From: Nemertoderma westbladi
Lineage: Eukaryota; Xenacoelomorpha; Nemertodermatida; Nemertodermatidae
Length of the DNA stretch: 28,386 bases
Direction of reading: 5' to 3'
Assembly: GCA_032718475.1 (NCBI GenBank)
Contig: JAUCBJ010001511.1
Span: forward strand, 1-28,386
Below the pieces are notes generated by a model. That model ran no database searches and was not told the DNA's origin. It saw nothing but the letters and a program-made list of their open reading frames with translations. The translations under genes were made by a program, and so were the position numbers. Numbering within the stretch: position 1 is the first letter of the stretch; the number at the start of each line of letters is the position of its first letter. Positions 10,796 to 20,408 of the stretch are shown piece by piece.

Positions 10796-10860
10796 GGAAG
10801 GGGGATGGACTGAGAATGATGCAAGGAGTTCTGTCCGCAACCAGGATATAAGTAGGCCTA

Positions 10861-11010
10861 CCAACGACGGCGACCCGGATATGAGTACTAACGACGGCGA
10901 CCCGGCCCGGATATAGGGAAAATACACATAGGGAAAGAAACTCCGGCTCCGGTCAAACTCCGGCAATTTTTTTTCTACTCCGGTTCCGGCTCCGGCTCCG
11001 GCAAAATAAA
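10861..11010. repeat. Short direct repeat and CTCCGG-rich simple sequence
   Basis: AACGACGGCGACCCGGATAT at 10863 is repeated with small changes at about 10889. Then CTCCGG / TTCCGG units recur irregularly from about 10940 to 10998. No function is apparent. Confidence 0.5.
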
Positions 11011-11269
11011 AACTCCGATCGACCACTAACACTGACTGTACAGCTGTACCGTCAGACAGACTGGTAAATCATTATTAACACATTTGTCTGGTTTAAAAGA
11101 TACGATAACAATAAATTAGGTACATATTACAGTATTAAAAGGCTAGGCCCTTTTTTTCAGGTAGGCCTATCCTAACAACTGGGAACTAAAGAAAGCTCAT
11201 TATTCTGTAAACTAGGCCTACTCGTTTCTCCCTACAATTATCCGTGCCCTGCTCATTGTTTAATTGATA

Positions 11270-11434
11270 ATGCCACTGAAATGTTGCGTATTTGGTTGCC
11301 GGTCCAACTACGACGAGCACTCAACAACAACAAAAGAACGCGTTGCTGTTAAGAACGCCTTGGATGGAAGCCATGCCCGCTCATGGGGCTTCCCCAATCC
11401 CCAGCGGCTATGTCAGATGCCAGTCAGCCAATAG
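11270..11434 (+). pseudogene. THAP-like zinc-finger N-terminal fragment
   Basis: A 54-codon frame begins MPLKCCVFGCRSNYDEHS and continues to SWGFPNPQRLCQMPVSQ before TAG. The opening CCVFGCRSNY is characteristic of the first two cysteines of a THAP (C2CH) DNA-binding domain, and the FPNPQR stretch sits where THAP proteins have the FPKDP-type motif. The distal C-x2-H pair and the rest of the ~80-residue domain are missing, so this is a truncated remnant or one exon of a gene I cannot follow. No consensus donor is obvious before the stop. THAP domains occur in host regulators and in P-element-type transposases; the repeat-rich setting favours a transposon origin. Confidence 0.5.
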
Positions 11435-12174
11435 AATCAGCTCGCATTCACTTCACTATGTTTCTATTTGTTTCTGCCACTACTAGCTTACTGATTCTGA
11501 TTCACCCAATGTGAAATAAATAATGTTCTGGAATGAATATTTTACAACATGGGCTACAAAGGCCTGTTTACAGATGGCAACTTTTTTGAGCATCTTTGTC
11601 AGTAACTTGTAGAGCAACTCAGGTTGCCGATCTGTAGAAAGTTGACGTTTTACGGCAACTTAAGGAATTCGCGAGGGTGAATAAAAGCAGGATGGTCAAA
11701 TTGGATTGTTTTGTAAATAATTTCATGGTTGTTTATTGTTTACTCCCATTCGAATTTTATTCTTCTATGCCATTGGTTGTGTTTTTATAGTATAGTTTCT
11801 AGTAAAAACGACAGTTGGTAAATTTTTTCAAGACCATGCCTTGATCCCAAGGGGGAGGGGGCTCAAGCCCCCCTAGACCCCCCCTCCCCCCTTTGCCTGC
11901 GCCACTGTCAGTAGTAGAGTAGATTAAATAAGATGATGGGATGGTATCATAAAGGGATGTCTACCGACTTTAAATCTCTGATAGGGTTCCTACAATAAAT
12001 TAAATTAATTTGTCCCTGTTGCTGCTGGAAATACTGTTGGAAACAACATTATATCACCATGAATTTAATTAATTGTAGTGTCAAAAGACGCGCAAGTCTC
12101 TCCGCTTTTAATATGTATTTGAATCGATCGAAATTCTCTAATCTTTTTTTAATTCAAAATTTGCTTCCCCATCT
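11435..12174. other. Noncoding spacer with a transposon-like G/C-rich tag
   Basis: No gene is seen. At about 11850-11910 a G run, CTCAAGCCCCCC, a long C run and TTGCCTGCGCCACTG form a small C/G-rich block. It resembles the ends of short interspersed repeats common in marine invertebrate genomes. A related-looking AGGGGCGTAGCCAGGATTTT tag occurs at about 25121 in the opposite sense. Confidence 0.4.
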
Positions 12175-12425
12175 TAAATAATTATATCCAAATATCAAAT
12201 TGATGTAAAAAAAAAAAAAACTAGTCTCTTTTTGAATAGCCTCAAAATGCAGCTTATTAGGCCGTGTATATATAGTAGTAGTATAAACCCACCATTTAGA
12301 CCGTGTCCTCGTGTATTTACAAACAACACACCCCGCCACTCGATTCAGAGCACCTTGTTACCCCTTATTCGATTGTTTCTAGCCCAACAATTTTTTCGCG
12401 CACCAACCCTACAGTATTATAACAG
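12175..12425. repeat. Composite repeat: foldback arm piece plus inverted dispersed repeat
   Basis: 12175-12282 matches 9066-9166 in the right arm of the foldback element, same orientation, except for a longer A run. The match stops after TATATATAGTA. After about 25 bp, 12307-12425 is the inverted copy of 9729-9840. The two repeats that lie ~560 bp apart on the left are thus nearly adjacent here with one flipped. Confidence 0.8.
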
Positions 12426-12980
12426 TTCGCATATGGCTCGCAGTTCTGATAAAAAATGAAAATTCAATATTTTTCACATTTCATTTCCACATAAAATTTG
12501 TGACTATTTGCGAGAAAAGGGACCTGTTAGGTAGTAGGCCTATCTATGATATACTGTACATAATTTTCTGGGCTTTCTGAATATCGAAATAGTTTTTTCG
12601 TATCTTTGTCGGTTGAAAAGTTATGAGGGATTCAATATACTACATTCGGCTACGGTCAATGCCTGGCGAAAAAAAGCTACAGAAATTTCAAAATTTTCCC
12701 GATCTGAGTATTTTTGGGACTGAAATTCATAAGGGTAAACCAAATAGGGTCTCGCGGATAAATTTAAATAAAAATATCTATCCGTACATTGCATCTATGG
12801 AAAATTAAAGGTTTTCAAAAAATGGGAAATTTTTTAAAAACCAGCCACAGTACATGTAAATCATACCCTTACCGTAATAAATATGATTCCATTCAATTCA
12901 TTTAACATCCTGCAATTTGAACCTACATCTTACGCAAATTAGAGCTATTTATTAATGAATACATTTTGTAACAATAATTG
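12426..12980. other. Noncoding spacer
   Basis: AT-rich; no convincing frame, RNA gene or strong repeat. TAGGCCTA occurs at 12535. Confidence 0.35.
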
Positions 12981-13150
12981 TAATAATGTATAACATTTGG
13001 AGTAGCTGGAGCCACATAATGGTCACAAATTTATGACTTTTGAGTATTTTAGGAATAGGGCCTATTCACACAGACTCATTTAAATCAAATGTAATAATGT
13101 ATAGGCCCTTATATTTTGGAGTAGCTGGAGTCATATTATTGTCACAAATA
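12981..13150. repeat. Diverged direct repeat, two copies ~110 bp apart
   Basis: TAATAATGTATA, then TTTGGAGTAGCTGGAG, then TCACAAAT occur at 12981-13030 and again, with small insertions, at 13092-13150. Noncoding. Confidence 0.65.
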
Positions 13151-13640
13151 CATAAATAAAACTTACATTCGAAGTTAACTTCACATTCAAACGATCTTCA
13201 TTCACATCATACGAACGTTTCACTTAATAGATCAGCATTTATGTTGATAAACAAAAATACATTATATTATTTTTAACCGCAAAACAGTCATATATTTTCC
13301 AAAACATTATTAAATTAATGGTTATAGACTCATATTCTCTACTCCGCAAAAAAATACAATTTTATTTCAAAATACCAATCCATTTGTTTATGGATTGGAT
13401 TGGATGTATATTTGGTATACGTTTATGTGGTTCAACACATTGTTCTTCATAAAGCCACAAATATGCCGCATTTTTTGAAAAAAAAATGCACAGGTATCTA
13501 GGAAAGTTAATTTTCCGCCACATTCCAAAATTTCAAATTGAAATGTTTAAAAATATCGTTTCTGTGACACAATTTGTAAAAATGTTGTAATTTTGGCTTT
13601 TTTAAAATGTCACACCCCATGTGATTGTGCTCTATATTCC
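13151..13640. other. Spacer 3' of the SDR gene, nothing recognised
   Basis: AT-rich and without a supported gene. Confidence 0.35.
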
Positions 13641-13652
13641 AAGTCAATCTTA

Positions 13653-13662
13653 TTTATTTATT
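13653..13662 (-). promoter_or_regulatory. Candidate polyadenylation signals for the SDR gene
   Basis: Two overlapping AATAAA hexamers on the minus strand, about 205 nt beyond the SDR stop codon. Position and duplication make them plausible. Confidence 0.35.
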
Positions 13663-13866
13663 CTTAAAGTAAAATATCCCCCAGTACTAAATAATAATAA
13701 ACAACAGTAAAAACAGGGTGGTAATTGGCTACAGTATGTTAACTACGTTACAATATTAGAAATAAAGTGAAGTGAAGAAAATTTTTAAATTAAATGGCAT
13801 GGCGGTTGGAAAGTAAAGCGGAAACTAGAACACGCGAGTTCGATTAATGTGAGTAAAAGCCGTAGA

Positions 13867-14788
13867 TTACAGGCCGACGAGTTTCACGCTCACATCCCAT
13901 AACGTTTCCGCTAAACTCTTATCCGAACCCAAAGCCGACGAATCCGTCACTTTACATTCGTAGAAATAGCAACCGGAGCTGGAGTGTAGATCGGGACAAA
14001 CAGCGCAATGGATAGAGGTCTGAGCTCCTTGGGGCGACGTTTTACACATCAAATAAAACGGGTAATTTAAACATTTCTGAACGAAAGCGTGGAAGCCAGA
14101 GAGAAGGCGGATGTTCCGCCATAACTCGGTGTACACTAACCCTGGGTGGACAGAGAAGGTGGAAACATTAGATCCAATAAGTCGATTGTTTAGTTCCACA
14201 GTAAAGAGCACGTTGGCTAGTTTACTCCTACTGTAGGCCTCGAAAGCTCCGTAACTTTTATCTAAATTTATATCGTCCAACTGAATTCCCATTCGGCAAG
14301 TTCTGTGTGCATCCGACGACACATTTAGAATTCGCCCCTCTCCTGGACTCGATTTCATTAGATCCATAAGAAGATTAGTCAATAGAAAGTGACCCAGGTG
14401 GTTGACTCCGAAATGATATTCGTATCCATCTTTAGTGCTCCACTTTGGGCACATCATTACTCCAGCGTTATTGATCAGTATATCCAAACGTTTCTCGTTC
14501 TCTACTATATCTTACGAAGTCCCTTATCGAATGAAACGAGGCGAGATCCAGATGTTTGTGGAAAACCTCCTCGTTCCCGGTGGATTCACGCAGTTCTTCC
14601 GCTGCCGTTTTGCCTTTCTTTGCGTCCCGACACCCCATTATGACCCTCGCTCCTCTCTCTCCCAGGTCTCGAGCTGTTTCTTTCCCGATTCCAGTGTTTC
14701 CTCCAGTTATAACAACAGTTTTCCCATCCAGTCTCGTGTCGCACCGACAAACTCCCCCGGCTACGTAATTCCATATAAAGTCAAACAT
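13867..14788 (-). CDS. RDH11/12/13-like short-chain dehydrogenase, one frameshift
   Basis: Predicted NADP(H)-dependent retinol dehydrogenase-like SDR that would interconvert retinoids or other lipid aldehydes and alcohols. The first frame starts at the ATG at 14788: MFDFIWNYVAGG, then RLDGKTVVITGGNTGIG with the TGxxxGIG nucleotide motif at residues 28-35, MGCRDAKKG at 51-59, and HLDLAS with the adenine-contacting Asp. It runs to DFVR. The second frame continues directly with DIVENEKRLDILINNAGV (NNAG motif), NHLGHFLLTNLL, ILNVSSDAHR (catalytic Ser), AYSRSKLANV (catalytic Tyr and Lys) and SVHPGLVYTEL, stopping at 13867. The two frames meet at about 14500-14516; the family pattern is restored if two bases are missing there. 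Total length near 300 residues matches the family. No intron is seen, unlike most animal RDH genes. A single indel in otherwise perfect motifs could be a sequencing error, a fresh pseudogene or a retrocopy. Confidence 0.85.
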
Positions 14789-15780
14789 TTCCTATGAATA
14801 ACACCGTTGCTCAAGCTTTCTGGTCAGACGTCAGATACAGCACCGGTATATTGTTATATTGACAAGATGAGGGGGGGTGGGGGGGGGGGGGGGGGGGGGT
14901 GATAAGAAAAAATAAAATATTTCACGGGCGGCTTTTAAAATTAATACTATTTAAGTTATTATTTAATACTTACTTAACTTCAACACAAATTCCCCAAAAA
15001 TATTTAAACATGTTTATTTTGCAGCATTGGAGTCACATTGAAGAAAAAAAAATCAAGAATTTGAAAATTTAATGGGTGGCTTTTAATATTAATGCTATTT
15101 ACTTATTATATATTTATTTGATACTAAATATTATTATCTTTACCAGTTTAGGATCATAATCAAAATTTATCTTCTCCAGGGGTAGATAGCTGGAAATAAC
15201 AGCTCATCACTCAAAAAATAATATAAAACTAAAAATTGTACCGGTAACCACCAACCACTTCTATTGACATTAGTTTATTGTTTTGGTAAGAAAAAAGTGC
15301 CACTGAAATCTGCTTCTATCCCTAATTTTTTAATTTTAAATTGAGACGAGATATGCCTACTATTAATTCGCAGCTATGAGCATTGCGTCGGACAGACAGT
15401 AGACAGTGCGTTAATTATCACAACGAGTGTAATTTTTTTAACAATTTTTTCAACTTAGACTGGTGAATATTAGTTTACACTACCTACCCGTAACAGTGCC
15501 TACCGGTAATGTTTGCCAAGGACAAGCCACTGTCAGCCCTTACTACCTCAAGGATTAACAGCTGATTTGTTTTTATTTATCTTCGTTTCCATGTATTAAT
15601 GCTTGCCAACCATAGGTTAGAAATAGCTGAGACTATGTCGTTTAAATTATCTGTGCTTAAGCTATGGCGTGTTCGGTGTATGTGATAAAAATGTAATTTT
15701 ACCGGATTCTGGATCAAAATTTAATGGCGATTTCAAAAGTGAAAACTACATAGCGATATCTCTTTTAGTTCTCGAGTTAT
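14789..15780. other. AT-rich spacer upstream of the SDR gene
   Basis: Contains a long poly-G tract (about 14866-14899) and a diverged direct repeat. In that repeat, GGCGGCTTTTAAAATTAATA near 14929 resembles GGTGGCTTTTAATATTAATG near 15073. The SDR promoter should lie near its left edge, but no element is clear. No gene is supported. Confidence 0.4.
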
Positions 15781-15899
15781 AGCTGTCTGTCTGCCTGACA
15801 GTCGGTTTTGTCTGACAAAATTAAAGAAACACACGCATAAGGATTCATGCATTCTAGATTTTCTGTCTGCCTGCATGTCTATCTGTCAGCCGGCCTGTC

Positions 15900-16225
15900 T
15901 CTCTGACTGTCTTTTGGTGTGTCTGTCAGTCAAAAATTATGAATGAAATATACAACTGAAAATGTTGTTATAAAGGTTTTCTTGGTCTATGGTTCCATTT
16001 CTGATGTCTGTTTTAACGTTTAAAGGATTCTTAGATGGCCTATCCGGATGTCTGTCTGTCTGTTATATTTTGATGGACAGACCGACTGGTATACAGACCA
16101 ACACAAGCCATCATATTTGAATACTACCAGAAATGGAATTACCGACAAGGAAAACCCCTTTAACTGAAATGATAGCGAGGGCGTGTCCTTTCCTAAATTT
16201 CGACTGACAGACGGACAGATTGTCT
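15900..16225. repeat. Imperfect inverted repeat rich in TGTCTG
   Basis: The left half (about 15900-16067), including TTCCATTTCTG and GGTTTTCTTGG, is mirrored by the reverse complement of about 16070-16225. The centre lies between TGTCTGTCTGTCTG and GGACAGACCGACTGG near 16055-16085. Arms are clearly diverged. TGTCTG and CAGACA simple sequence at 15780-15910 and 16200-16250 extends the symmetry. Probably an old foldback or hairpin element. Confidence 0.6.
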
Positions 16226-16711
16226 GATAAACAGTCAGACTGACAGTAGCTAAGAGGCAGCTTTACACCAGTATCAACAAATTACAATAAGGTTGAAGAA
16301 TTATTAAGTACGGTGTAACTGGTTCAATATCGACGGAGATACCTTTGTCAAACGCTTGTAACGAAAACGAAAATAAAAATTCTGACTCTCCCATGGAGGC
16401 GGAGTTAGGTAAAACTATCTCTTTCAAATTTCATGTAAACTCATTAAGGTTTGTAAAAAAAAATTGGGGGAGGGGTCTACGTACCTGAATTAAGACACTA
16501 TATTCCAGGACATGGTGTACATAACTCTGTTATAGACAGAAAATAGAGGATGATCTAAAATATAATAACAGGAATAATAAATTGAAAAACATGTGCCAAT
16601 AACGGCAATAAGTAAGAAATGAATTGAAAATAATGTTTTTGAATTACACTGAATTAGTATACAAGTAATTCAGACGCCCACCATTACGCATGGCGACACA
16701 TTCTTTGGTTG
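16226..16711. other. Noncoding spacer
   Basis: No gene or clear repeat apart from an A run followed by a G-rich stretch near 16456-16480. Confidence 0.35.
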
Positions 16712-19700
16712 ACCGCGATCTGTCTCTAGATATAGAGAATGTGCGTGATCTGTGACACGTGGATCTTGACACTAGAACAAAATCGCCTTCGCTTTACAGG
16801 ACATTGCTTTCGCCGTGAGGACCAGCCAGTGCATAATCTTGTACTTTGGCAGCCTCATGGAGTGAATAAGCATGGTGGACAGCCCATGACTTTCTTGCGA
16901 CGCATCTTAAAGGACACTGGCCTTAAAGATGCGGATGATCTAGCAAATGTCATGGGTGATAGGGAGTTGTGGCGGTGCAATTTTGTTGAAAAGCCGGCAC
17001 AGCATTCTTAAAAATGCAGCTGCAATGCAGCATGCCGATCCTAGTAGTAGTCTCTAGATCTAGAGAATGTGCGTGATCTGTCTCTAGATCTATTTGGGGA
17101 TCGTGATCTGCTTTTGTATCTATTGAGTGTCCATGATCTATCTCTGGATCTATTGGGGGTCGTGATCTATTTGGTGTCCGTGATCTATCTATGGATCTAT
17201 TGGGGGTCGTGATCTATTTCTGGATCTATTTGGTGTCCGTGATCTATCTCTGGATCTGTTGGGTGTCCATGATCTAATTTTTGATCTATTGGGTGTCGGT
17301 GTTCTGTCCCTAGATCTATTTGGTGTCCGTGATCTGTCCCTAGATCTATTTGGTGTCCGTGATCTGTCCCTAGATCTATTTGGTGACCGTGATCTGTCCC
17401 TAGATCTATTTGGTGTCCGTGATCTGTCCCTAGATCTATTGGGTGTCCATGATCTATCTCTGGATCTATTGGATGTCAGTGATCTGTCCCTAGATCTATT
17501 GGGTGTCCGTGATCTGTCCCTAGATCTATTTAATGTCAGTGATCTGTCCCTAGATCTATTGGGTGTCCGTGATCTGTCCCTAGATCTATTTAATGTCAGT
17601 GATCTGTCCCTAGATCTATTTGGTGTCCGTGATCTGTCCCAAGATCTATTTGGTGTCCGTGGTCTGTCTCTAGATCTATAGGGTGCCCGTGATCTGTCCC
17701 TAGATCTATTTGGAGTCCGTGGTCTGCCTGTAGATCTATTTGGCGTCCATGATTTGTCTCTAGATCTATTGGGTGCCCGTGATCTGTCCCCAGATCTATT
17801 GGATGTCAGTGATCTGTCCCTAGATCTATTTGGTGTCCGTGATCTGTCCCTAGATCTATTGGGTGTCCGTGATCTGTCCCCAGATCTATTGGATGTCAGT
17901 GATCTGTCCCTAGATCTATTTGGTGTCCGTGATCTGTCCCTAGATCTATTTGGTGTCCGTGATCTGTCCCTAGATCTAGAGGATGTCCGTGATCTGTCTG
18001 TAGATCTATTTGGCATCCATGATCTGTCTCTTTTGATCTATTGGGTGTCCGTGATCTGTCCCTAGATCTATTGTATGTCAGTGATCTGTCCCAAGATCTA
18101 TTTGGTGTCCATGATCTATCTCTGGATCTATTGGGTGTCCGTGATCTGTCCCTAGATCCATTTGGTGTCCGTGATCTGCCTCTTGTTCTATTTGGGGATC
18201 CTGATCTGTCTCTGGATCTATTGGGTGTCCATGATCTACCTTTGGTTCTATTGGGTGCCCGTAATCTGTCTATAGATCTATTTGGTGTCCATGATCTATC
18301 TCTGGATCTATTGGGTGTCCGTGATCTGCCTCTAGTTCTATTTGGGGGTCGTGATCTATTTCTGGATCTATTTGGTGTCCATGATCTATCTCTGGATCTA
18401 TTGGGTGTCCGTGATCTGTCCCTAGATCCATTTGGTGTCCGTGATCTGCCTCTAGTTCTATTTGGGGATCCTGATCTGTCTCTGGATCTATTGGGTGTCC
18501 ATGATCTACCTTTGGTTCTATTTGGTGTCCGTGATCTGCCTCTAGTTCTATTTGGGGGTCGTGATCTATTTCTGGATCTATTTGGTGTCCATGATCTGTC
18601 TCTTGATCTATTGGGTGTCCGTAATCTGTCAATAGATCCATTTGGTGTCCGTGATCTGCCTCTAGTTCTATTTGGTGATCCTGATCTGTCCCTAGATCTA
18701 TTGGGTGTCCGTGATCTGTCCCTAGATCTATTGTATGTCAGTGATCTGTCCCAAGATCTATTTGGTGTCCATGATCTATCTCTGGATCTATTGGGTGTCC
18801 GTGATCTGTCCCTAGATCCATTTGGTGTCCGTGATCTGCCTCTTGTTCTATTTGGGGATCCTGATCTGTCTCTGGATCTATTGGGTGTCCATGATCTACC
18901 TTTGGTTCTATTGGGTGCCCGTAATCTGTCTATAGATCTATTTGGTGTCCATGATCTATCTCTGGATCTATTGGGTGTCCGTGATCTGCCTCTAGTTCTA
19001 TTTGGGGGTCGTGATCTATTTCTGGATCTATTTGATGTCCATGATCTATCTCTGGATCTATTGGGTGTCCGTGATCTGTCCCTAGATCCATTTGGTGTCC
19101 GTGATCTGCCTCTAGTTCTATTTGGGGATCCTGATCTGTAACGGGATCTATTGGGTGTCCATGATCTACCTTTGGTTCTATTTGGTGTCCGTGATCTGCC
19201 TCTAGTTCTATTTGGGGGTCGTGATCTATTTCTGGATCTATTTGGTGTCCATGATCTATCTCTGGATCTATTGGGTGTCCGTGATCTGTCCCTAGATCCA
19301 TTTGGTGTCCGTGATCTGCCTCTAGTTCTATTTGGGGATCCTGATCTGTCTCTGGATCTATTGGGTGTCCATGATCTACCTTTGGTTCTATTGGGTGCCC
19401 GTAATCTGTCTATAGATCTATTTGGTGTCCATGATCTATCTCTGGATCTATTGGGTGTCCGTGATCTGCCTCTAGTTCTATTTGGGGGTCGTGATCTATT
19501 TCTGGATCTATTTGGTGTCCATGATCTATCTCTGGATCTATTGGGTGTCCGTGATCTGCCTCTAGTTCTATTTGGGGGTCGTGATCTATTTCTGGATCTA
19601 TTTGGTGTCCATGATCTATCTCTGGATCTATTGGGTGTCCGTGATCTGTCCCTAGATCCATTTGGTGTCCGTGATCTGCCTCTAGTTCTATTTGGGGATC

Positions 19701-19893
19701 CTGATCTGTCTCTGGATCTATTGGGTGTCCATGATCTACCTTTGGTTCTATTTGGTGTCCGTGATCTGCCTCTAGTTCTATTTGGGGGTCGTGATCTATT
19801 TCTGGGTCTATTTGGTGTCCGTGATCTGTCCCCAGATCTATTTGGTGTCCATGGTCTATCTCTAGATCTCTTGGGTGTCCGTGATCTGCTTCT
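16712..19893 (-). repeat. 30-bp minisatellite, coding the RS domain (~95 units)
   Basis: On the plus strand each unit reads roughly GATCTGTCCCTAGATC then TATTTGGTGTCCGT, 30 bp per copy, from about 17049 to 19893, with a small outlying part left of the retrotransposon fragment. The period is a multiple of three, so several frames stay open on both strands. On the minus strand one frame gives decapeptides such as PNRSRDRSRT. A higher-order 660-bp period (22 units) is visible: 18061-18600 and 18721-19260 differ at only a handful of positions. One unit at about 18026-18036 carries two extra bases, which shifts the frame. Confidence 0.95.
16757..17011 (+). pseudogene. C-terminal fragment of a non-LTR reverse transcriptase
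   Basis: About 84 codons reading NRLRFTGHCFRREDQPVHNL, then VLWQPHGVNKHGGQPMTFLRRILKDTGL and MGDRELWRCNFVE before TAA. The pattern R-x-R-F-x-G-H, L-W-x-P, G-G/R-x-P-x-T-F and D-R-x-x-W is the familiar C-terminal tail of endonuclease/reverse-transcriptase proteins of invertebrate non-LTR elements. Everything upstream is missing, as with 5'-truncated insertions. It is embedded in the 30-bp repeat and flanked by 32-bp direct repeats (16722-16753 and 17050-17081, one mismatch). These may be target-site duplications or simply repeat units. Confidence 0.75.
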
Positions 19894-20000
19894 AGATGAT
19901 ATATTCTGTGCAGAAACCGCGGCGACTTGAGGGTTGCAAAATACGTGAAGAAAGTTGCAGGATTGATCTCCTTTAGGGCAATGGTTCGATCGAGCACCAC
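17896..20000 (-). CDS. ZRSR2/U2AF1-like gene, last visible exon: zinc finger 2 and giant RS domain
   Basis: Third visible exon of the minus-strand splicing factor. The acceptor is a pyrimidine-rich TATCTTCTAG at 20001-20010, with exon base one at 20000. Joined in phase to the previous exon's final G it reads GGARSNHCPKGDQSCNFLHV then FCNPQ. This matches the second CCCH zinc finger of ZRSR2-type proteins, here C-x7-C-x6-C-x3-H counting the Cys of the preceding AVCG; the middle gap is one residue longer than usual. After VAAVSAQNISSRSRSRTP the frame enters 10-residue repeats (PNRSRDRSRT, PNRTRGRSRT, PNRSRNRSRP) for about 600 residues. RS domains of this family bind other spliceosomal proteins, but known ones are far shorter. 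An indel near 18030 diverts the frame into a 48-residue HGHQIDLGTD-type tail ending at TGA 17896. If that indel is an error, the RS frame would run on to TAG at 17189. The family's spacer between finger 2 and the RS domain is nearly absent. Confidence 0.8.
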
Positions 20001-20242
20001 CTAGAAGATATGAAGGTAAATAGTTTGTAATAAGAAAATAATAGTTCAAAAAAACTAAAACCGAAACGAAAGTTGTTGTGGCATAGGCGAGGAAATGTTA
20101 GGATAGGGGGCGTAAAATAAGATTATATTATAGTAAACTTTACAAAAATTAATTAAAACAGTAATTTCACTTATTGGTACAGGCCGATGAGATAGTCAGC
20201 ATGATACAGTCCCACCTAATGCAAACCAAACTTAACTCTTAC
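20001..20242 (-). other. Intron of the ZRSR-like gene (242 bp)
   Basis: Donor GTAAGA at 20242-20237 and acceptor TATCTTCTAG ending at 20001, both read on the minus strand. Phase 1 on both sides. Contents are AT-rich and unremarkable. Confidence 0.8.
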
Positions 20243-20408
20243 CGCACACAGCTCTCTTCCAGTCTGTGATCCCCAGTAACCTCGTCTCTATCTGCCGACC
20301 CGCGTACCAACGACCCTGGAACATTCCGCTGGCTGCCACGGCCTCAACCTCATCTGTGAACTGGATGTAGACGTTACCTCGAAGGTGTTTACTGTGGTTG
20401 CGACAGAT
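20243..20408 (-). CDS. ZRSR2/U2AF1-like gene, UHM second half exon
   Basis: 166-nt exon on the minus strand. The acceptor CCCTCATCCAG ends at 20409; the donor GTAAGA starts at 20242. It reads ICRNHSKHLRGNVYIQF, then TDEVEAVAASGMFQGRWYAG, RQIETRLLGITDWKRAVCG. This is the RNP1-like strand (GNVYIQF), the R-W-Y of the UHM signature (RWYAGRQ) and the approach to zinc finger 2 of U2AF35-related proteins. Human ZRSR2 has HLRGNVYVQY and NGRWYAGRQL at the same places, with the same spacing to the preceding exon. The UHM binds a tryptophan-bearing ligand motif in the U2AF65 partner. Start phase 0 and end phase 1 agree with both neighbours. Confidence 0.9.

Noticed and set aside
13830-13860. tRNA B-box-like GTTCGATTA
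   Set aside because: No A box, acceptor stem or cloverleaf could be found around it.
17259-19930. Plus-strand frames of the GVRDLSLDLF type over the 30-bp array
   Set aside because: A period divisible by three keeps several frames open. Only the minus-strand RS frame is joined in phase to a recognisable zinc finger with good splice sites.
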